Shown here in pieces: positions 59,206-64,000 of a stretch of 64,000 nucleotides of DNA. The stretch's first letter is position 1, and each line of letters opens with the position of its first letter. This DNA is from Haliea sp964022665 (GTDB taxonomy: Bacteria; Pseudomonadota; Gammaproteobacteria; Pseudomonadales; Halieaceae), in NCBI GenBank assembly GCA_964022665.1, contig CAXIDF010000007.1, positions 62,001 through 126,000 of the forward strand, written 5' to 3'. Position numbers and translations under genes: made by a program. Under the pieces are notes generated by a model. The model worked only from the letters and a program-made list of their open reading frames with translations. It did no database searches and was not told where the DNA came from.

Positions 59206-60755
59206 CGTTTACACAAGCAGCTGCCGGATTGGTTGGCGAGCGCAGGCGACTAAGGTTTACGGTCTTAGTGCTAGCAGCGTTTGTTTTGGCGATGTTGCTG
59301 CTATTCCATCAAACCGTTGCCTCGCTTATCGATATCTGGTCGCGGTCGCAGACGTTTGCACATGGATTTCTGGTCATGCCTATCAGTATTTGGCTCATCT
59401 GGCGCGAGAAAGAGGCTTATTTTTTATTGGCAGTTCGCCCGCAGCCCTATGCGCTTATTCTGGTTGTGCTGTTTGGCGCTATGTGGCTTCTTGCGCATAT
59501 GGTTGATGTGCTGGTGCTGGAGCAGCTTGCGTTTGTTGCGATTCTCGTCAGTGGCATTTGGGCTGTTATCGGCAATGCCATGGCCGCACGAGCGGCATTT
59601 CCCTTGCTCTTTCTGTTTCTCGCGGTACCCATGGGGTCAGAGTTGATTCCACCACTGATGGATCTGACTGCAACAACGACCGAGTATCTGGTGCGCGCCA
59701 GTGGCGTTCCTCTTTATCGAGAAGGCATGTATCTGTATCTACCAACGGGGACGTGGTCAGTCATTGCCGAGTGCAGCGGTGTTCGCTACCTGATCGCGTC
59801 ATTCACTCTGGGCTTGATTTATGCGTATCTCACGTACCGAAGCCTGAAGCGCAGGCTGTTGTTCGTCATCGCCTCAATTCTTGTGCCCATCGCTGCGAAC
59901 AGCTTGCGTGCCTACGGTGTTGTCATGATGGGTCACCTGAGTGACATGCGCCTGGGCGTGGGTGTGGACCACCTCGTCTACGGCTGGGGTTTTTTTGGGT
60001 TGGTAATGATCATTCTGTTTTGGGTGGGTGGATTCTGGCAGGAAGACAGTGCGCCTGACTGCAATGCTGAAGCTGGAACTGTTTCCGGTCGTGATGCAGC
60101 TCCAATTTCGTTCGTAGTTGTCGCGGGTATCGCCTTGATTTCTGCCGCGGTCTGGCCCCTTACGACGGCGTGGACATTGGAACGCGATGCGTCAACCGGG
60201 CCCATGCAGCCCCTCTCGCTGCCGCAGCCCGATGGGACTTGGCGCCAGATGGACGGGATTGATGATTTCTGGCATCCGGACGTGACAGGCGCTGACCGGG
60301 AGATCGATCAGTTCTACTCAGCTGAGCAGCCGGTCGCTCTCTTCTTGCGTCAATTCGTGACCCAGGTGCAAGGCGCGGAACTGGTTGCCAGTGCGGAGCC
60401 CTGGAGACCCGAACCGCGTCAACTGTGGCGAGTCGTGGCCCAGCAGCGTGTCGCGCTGGACCTGGCGTCGTTGGGTGCCGTTGAAGAGGTCCAGATGCGC
60501 TATCGCGGTACAAAATACCTCGTGTGGTCTTGGTACCACATTGCCGGTCGCAACGTTGCCAACCCCTATGTCGCCAAGTTTCTTGAGGCACAGCAGAAGC
60601 TTCTGCAGGGACGCAGGACAGGAACACGCATTTTTGTCGCAACGCCAATTCACGAGGAGGCGATAGGCGACGCGAGGTCCCTGCTAGAGGTATTCACGGT
60701 CGCTCAGCTATCGCCGATTGCCAGTTCCCTGAGGCAAGGCTTGCCTTCGCAGTGA
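59202..60755 (+). CDS. xrtA: Exosortase A fused to EpsI domain
   Basis: The 517-aa protein has an N-terminal eight-helix exosortase (about 20-285) with the catalytic residues visible: Cys191 (AECSGVRYL), Arg236 (ANSLRAYG) and His257 (VDHLVYGW). A membrane helix near 305 then leads to an EpsI/DUF3485 domain (about 325-517). Exosortase A cleaves PEP-CTERM tails, such as that of the 25065 product, at the inner membrane and is thought to transfer them to another acceptor. In many genomes EpsI is separate; here it is fused. Confidence 0.95.
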   Translation: MTFTQAAAGLVGERRRLRFTVLVLAAFVLAMLLLFHQTVASLIDIWSRSQTFAHGFLVMPISIWLIWREKEAYFLLAVRPQPYALILVVLFGAMWLLAHMVDVLVLEQLAFVAILVSGIWAVIGNAMAARAAFPLLFLFLAVPMGSELIPPLMDLTATTTEYLVRASGVPLYREGMYLYLPTGTWSVIAECSGVRYLIASFTLGLIYAYLTYRSLKRRLLFVIASILVPIAANSLRAYGVVMMGHLSDMRLGVGVDHLVYGWGFFGLVMIILFWVGGFWQEDSAPDCNAEAGTVSGRDAAPISFVVVAGIALISAAVWPLTTAWTLERDASTGPMQPLSLPQPDGTWRQMDGIDDFWHPDVTGADREIDQFYSAEQPVALFLRQFVTQVQGAELVASAEPWRPEPRQLWRVVAQQRVALDLASLGAVEEVQMRYRGTKYLVWSWYHIAGRNVANPYVAKFLEAQQKLLQGRRTGTRIFVATPIHEEAIGDARSLLEVFTVAQLSPIASSLRQGLPSQ

Positions 60756-60768
60756 AATAGAGTGCTGG

Positions 60769-61977
60769 ATGAAACCTGAAGAACAGCTGCTGACGATTGA
60801 AGCGCCTCTTGTAGTTCACATCATCTACGCCCTGGGCACGGGTGGGCTGGAGAACGGGCTGGTGAATATTATCAATCGCAGCCCGCTGGGCCACTACCGT
60901 CACGCCATCATCTGCCTTACGCGCAGTGAAGCCTTCGCAGGCCGCATCACTGTGCCGGGTGTAGAAGTGATCGAGCTGAACAAGCAACCGGGCCACGACT
61001 GGGGCATGTACTGGCGCCTGTGGCGGGTGCTGCGGCAACTGCGTCCTGCGATTGTGCACACGCGTAACCTGGCCGCCCTTGAAACCCAGGTGCTCGGTGT
61101 GTTGATGCCGGGCTGCAAGCGCGTGCACGGTGAGCATGGCCGTGACGTCAACGATATCGATGGCAGTAACCGCAAATATCACTGGCTACGGCGCGGCCTG
61201 AGCCCGTTGATTCACCGTTTTATTGCGGTCAGCCGTGACCTTGCGGACTGGCTGACGGGACCTGTGGGCATCCCGGCGGCAAAGGTGGTGCAAATTTATA
61301 ATGGGGTGGCGCACGATCGCTTTTCACCTCGGCAAGCCGCTGCTGCGGAACTGGCGCGGCCACGACCAGTGGTGCAGGGTAAGCCTGAAGGCTTTCTCGC
61401 TGTGCCGGGTTGCCGCGTGGTGGGCACCGTAGGCAGGCTTGCTGCGGTCAAGGACCAGGGCAGCCTGTTGCGCGCGCTGGCGCAAATCATTCAGGATGAC
61501 CCGCCAAAGCGCGAAACACTGCGCTGTATACTGGTGGGTGATGGCCCGGAGCGCGCGGCGTTGCAGTCGCTTGTTAACGAACTTGCACTTGATGACTGCG
61601 TGTGGATGGCGGGTGATCGGGAGGATATTCCTGAGCTGCTGGGCTGTATGGACGTGTTCGTGTTGCCGTCGCTGGGCGAGGGTATTTCCAACACCGTGCT
61701 TGAGGCCATGGCGAGCGGTTTGCCCGTAGTGGCGACCCGGGTGGGTGGTAACCCGGAGTTGGTTACCGAAGGCGATACTGGCTTGCTGGTTCCGGTGGGA
61801 GATGTTGCCTCGCTGGTGCGGGCATTGAATCGGCTCATTGATGACCCGGCACTCTGCATCCGCATGGGCAATGCAGGCTGGCAGCGGGTGCAGCGGGATT
61901 TTGATTGGCCGCGCACTGTTGCCGGCTATCTGCAAGTGTATGATGTGCTGCTGGGCAGGGCATCGAGCGCAGGGTAA
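60769..61977 (+). CDS. XrtA system glycosyltransferase (TIGR03088 type)
   Basis: The 402-aa GT4-family enzyme has an N-terminal domain opening VVHIIYALGTGGLENGLVNII and a C-terminal donor domain with VGTVGRLAAVKDQ, LVGDGPERAAL and FVLPSLGEGISNTVLEAMASGLPVVATRVGGN (E-x7-E motif). It probably adds one sugar of the repeat unit. It lies 13 bp after the exosortase gene and 17 bp before the amidotransferase. Confidence 0.93.
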   Translation: MKPEEQLLTIEAPLVVHIIYALGTGGLENGLVNIINRSPLGHYRHAIICLTRSEAFAGRITVPGVEVIELNKQPGHDWGMYWRLWRVLRQLRPAIVHTRNLAALETQVLGVLMPGCKRVHGEHGRDVNDIDGSNRKYHWLRRGLSPLIHRFIAVSRDLADWLTGPVGIPAAKVVQIYNGVAHDRFSPRQAAAAELARPRPVVQGKPEGFLAVPGCRVVGTVGRLAAVKDQGSLLRALAQIIQDDPPKRETLRCILVGDGPERAALQSLVNELALDDCVWMAGDREDIPELLGCMDVFVLPSLGEGISNTVLEAMASGLPVVATRVGGNPELVTEGDTGLLVPVGDVASLVRALNRLIDDPALCIRMGNAGWQRVQRDFDWPRTVAGYLQVYDVLLGRASSAG

Positions 61978-61994
61978 AAGGACGGAACCTGATT

Positions 61995-63902
61995 ATGTGT
62001 GGCATCGCCGGCATCTTTGACCTCACCGAGCAACGCGAACCGGATCGCGGCCTGCTGGCCGCCATGAATCAGACCCAGTTCCACCGCGGGCCGGATGAGG
62101 GTGGGCTCTACACGGCACCGGGAGTAGGGCTGGCACATCGCCGCCTGTCGATTATCGACCTCGCCAGCGGGCAGCAGCCCATGTTCAGTGCCGATGGCAA
62201 ACTGTGCGTGGTCTACAACGGTGAAATCTACAACTTCCGCGAATTGGCGAGCGAGCTGCAAGGCCTGGGTTACCAGTTCCGCACCCATTGCGACACAGAA
62301 GTCATCCTGTACGCCTGGCAGGCCTGGGGCGAGCGCTGCGTAGACCGCTTTCGTGGGATGTTCGCATTCGCTTTATATGATCAGAATGCCCGCAGTCTGT
62401 TTTTGGCGCGCGACCGTTTTGGCATCAAGCCTTTCTTTTACAGCGTGTTGGCGGATGGACAACTGATCTTCGGCTCTGAACTCAAGGTGCTGAAAGCGCA
62501 CCCGGACCTGCCGAGAAAGCTGGACCCGAGGGCGGTGGAAGATTATTTTGCGCTCGGATATGTGCCGGAACCGAAAACCATTTACCAGGGTGTGCACAAG
62601 CTGTGCCCCGGCCATACACTGCTATTGCGCGCCGGCATGCCTGTGCCGGAGCAAAAGCAATTCTGGGACATCCCTTTTCAACCTGTGGCGGTCGCCAGCG
62701 AGGCGGACCTGCAGGCTGAATTGCTTACCCGGCTGCGTGAGGCCGTACAGGTAAGGCTTGTAGCGGAAGTGCCGCTGGGAGCCTTTCTCTCCGGCGGAGT
62801 CGATTCCAGTGCTGTGGTCGCCATGATGGCGCAGTTGCAGAACGAGCCGGTCAACACCTGTGCCATCGGCTTTGACGTGAAGCAGTTCAATGAAACCGAG
62901 TATGCGGCGCGCGTTGCGGAGCGTTACCACACAAACCACTTTCAGGAGACCGTGGGCAGCGAAGATTTCGATTTGCTGGACGGGCTGGCGGCGCTGTACG
63001 ACGAGCCCTACGCCGACAGTTCGGCCATTCCCACCTATCGTGTGTGTCAGCTGGCCAAGAAGCGTGTCACGGTGGCACTTTCGGGTGATGGCGGCGATGA
63101 GCACTTTGCCGGGTACCGGCGTTATCGCTGGCACATGAATGAGGAGCGTTTGCGGCAGGCCCTGCCGCTCGGCATTCGTGTACCGGTGTTTGGTGCATTG
63201 GGGCGCCTGTACCCGAAAGCGGACTGGGCGCCGCGTGTGTTTCGTGCCAAAACTACCTTCCAGGCCCTGGCGCGTAACTCCGTGCAGGCGTACCTGCACT
63301 CGGTGTCGATTTGCAGCGATGAGCAGCGCGCCGCCTTGTTCAGCGATGCCTTCAAGCGCGAACTGCAGGGCTATTCGGTGCACTCGGTTTTTGACGCGCA
63401 CGCCGCCAACTGCCCGACTGATGACCCCCTCTCGATGATCCAGTATCTCGATATGAAAACGTATCTCGTCGGCGATATCCTGACCAAGGTTGACCGCGCC
63501 AGCATGGCGCATGCGCTGGAAGTGCGTGTACCGTTCCTCGATCACCCACTTACGGAATGGGTGTCCGGCTTACCCGCGGAGTGGAAGTTGCGTGGGCAGG
63601 AGGGCAAATACCTGTTGAAGAAGTCTCTCGAACCGCATTTGCCCAACGATGTGCTCTATCGTGACAAGATGGGGTTTGGTGTGCCGCTGGCCAAGTGGTT
63701 CCGTGGGCCGCTGAAGGACCGCCTGCGCCGCGACCTTCTCGAGTCCGGTGGTCTTGCCGCGACCGGCCTGTTCAACCAGAGTTATCTGGCGCGTCTTGTC
63801 GATGAACACCAGTCCGGTATGCGTGACCACAGCGCTCCGCTGTGGACGCTGCTGATGTTCCAGGCCACGGTGCGCGACGACCAGTTCGTGGTGGCTGCGT
63901 GA
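61995..63902 (+). CDS. XrtA/PEP-CTERM system amidotransferase (AsnB-like)
   Basis: The 635-aa two-domain enzyme has an N-terminal class II glutaminase with nucleophile Cys2 (MCGIAGIF) and RGPDEGG, then an asparagine-synthetase domain with PP-loop SGGVDSS (266-272) and LSGDGGDEHFAGYRRY. It uses Gln and ATP to amidate a carboxylate. In this locus the likely acceptor is a uronic acid rather than Asp. GTGA overlap with the next glycosyltransferase suggests coupling. Confidence 0.93.
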   Translation: MCGIAGIFDLTEQREPDRGLLAAMNQTQFHRGPDEGGLYTAPGVGLAHRRLSIIDLASGQQPMFSADGKLCVVYNGEIYNFRELASELQGLGYQFRTHCDTEVILYAWQAWGERCVDRFRGMFAFALYDQNARSLFLARDRFGIKPFFYSVLADGQLIFGSELKVLKAHPDLPRKLDPRAVEDYFALGYVPEPKTIYQGVHKLCPGHTLLLRAGMPVPEQKQFWDIPFQPVAVASEADLQAELLTRLREAVQVRLVAEVPLGAFLSGGVDSSAVVAMMAQLQNEPVNTCAIGFDVKQFNETEYAARVAERYHTNHFQETVGSEDFDLLDGLAALYDEPYADSSAIPTYRVCQLAKKRVTVALSGDGGDEHFAGYRRYRWHMNEERLRQALPLGIRVPVFGALGRLYPKADWAPRVFRAKTTFQALARNSVQAYLHSVSICSDEQRAALFSDAFKRELQGYSVHSVFDAHAANCPTDDPLSMIQYLDMKTYLVGDILTKVDRASMAHALEVRVPFLDHPLTEWVSGLPAEWKLRGQEGKYLLKKSLEPHLPNDVLYRDKMGFGVPLAKWFRGPLKDRLRRDLLESGGLAATGLFNQSYLARLVDEHQSGMRDHSAPLWTLLMFQATVRDDQFVVAA

Positions 63903-64000
63903 GCGAACAGACGATGCGTGTTCTGCATGTGCTGGATCACTCCATACCCCTGCACAGCGGTTACACCTTCCGTACGCGCAATATTCTGCGTGGGCAGCGT
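63899..64000 (+). CDS. XrtA system glycosyltransferase (TIGR04063 type), 3' truncated
   Basis: Only the first 34 codons are in the window. They read through MRVLHVLDHSIPLHSGY and FRTRNILRGQR, the characteristic opening of the XrtA-associated TIGR04063 glycosyltransferases. The start is GTG 63899, overlapping the amidotransferase stop by 4 bp, or ATG 63914. The gene continues past the right edge, so the operon does too. Confidence 0.8.
   Translation, partial: MSEQTMRVLHVLDHSIPLHSGYTFRTRNILRGQR

Noticed and set aside
1..64000. Insertion sequences, integrases, attachment sites, CRISPR arrays and tRNA genes
   Set aside because: I searched by eye for transposase-like proteins, regular spaced repeats and tRNA-like cloverleaf ends and found none; a tRNA or CRISPR program run would be decisive.

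Overview
The window is GC-rich, densely coded bacterial DNA with no rRNA, tRNA, CRISPR array or insertion sequence that I can see. Large TonB-dependent receptors, SnoaL/SDR/P450 catabolic genes, PQQ quinohaemoproteins and a complete exosortase A (XrtA/PEP-CTERM) exopolysaccharide locus together suggest a Gram-negative, probably aquatic gammaproteobacterium (Halieaceae/Cellvibrionales-like). That placement is inference from gene content.

Region 1 (1 to 24632) is an oxidative catabolic island. It holds three related cytochrome c/PQQ beta-propeller proteins resembling polyvinyl-alcohol dehydrogenase (the first cut by the left edge), two TonB-dependent receptors, three SnoaL-like proteins, three SDRs, a P450, and a GlcG/HbpS-like protein. 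It also holds a full 2-oxo acid (acetoin/pyruvate-type) dehydrogenase complex, E1alpha, E1beta, E2 and E3, with a quinohaemoprotein gene inserted between E1beta and E2. A minus-strand operon at its right end encodes an SDR, a larger PQQ/cytochrome dehydrogenase and two cupins. A reasonable reading is outer-membrane uptake, periplasmic alcohol oxidation, cytoplasmic hydroxylation, dehydrogenation and C-C cleavage, and oxidative decarboxylation to acyl-CoA; the substrate is unknown. No transcription regulator is encoded here, but related 15-bp palindromes lie upstream of three of the transcription units.

Region 2 (25065 to 32655) holds a PEP-CTERM protein behind a good sigma-54 promoter, a DUF1800/DUF1501 pair, an Lnt-like N-acyltransferase, and a small membrane protein plus TPR protein operon behind a second sigma-54-like promoter.

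Region 3 (32906 to 64000) is the XrtA locus. The minus arm has the initiating sugar transferase, a PLP decarboxylase with an acyl-CoA ligase, a two-VanZ/heparinase fusion, and the PrsR/PrsK two-component system. A trypsin-like protease and a low-molecular-weight phosphatase lie between on the plus strand. The plus arm from 45918 reads UDP-HexNAc 4-epimerase, UDP-HexNAc 6-dehydrogenase, ATPase, Wza-type export protein, Wzz-type chain-length protein, BY-kinase, outer-membrane protein, WecB, deacetylase, FemAB-like protein, glycosyltransferase, exosortase A fused to EpsI, glycosyltransferase, amidotransferase, and a glycosyltransferase cut by the right edge. Many neighbours overlap by 4 bp. The predicted polymer contains N-acetylated amino sugars and probably aminouronic acids. 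PrsR, an AtoC-like sigma-54 activator, is the obvious candidate to drive the two sigma-54 promoters in region 2.
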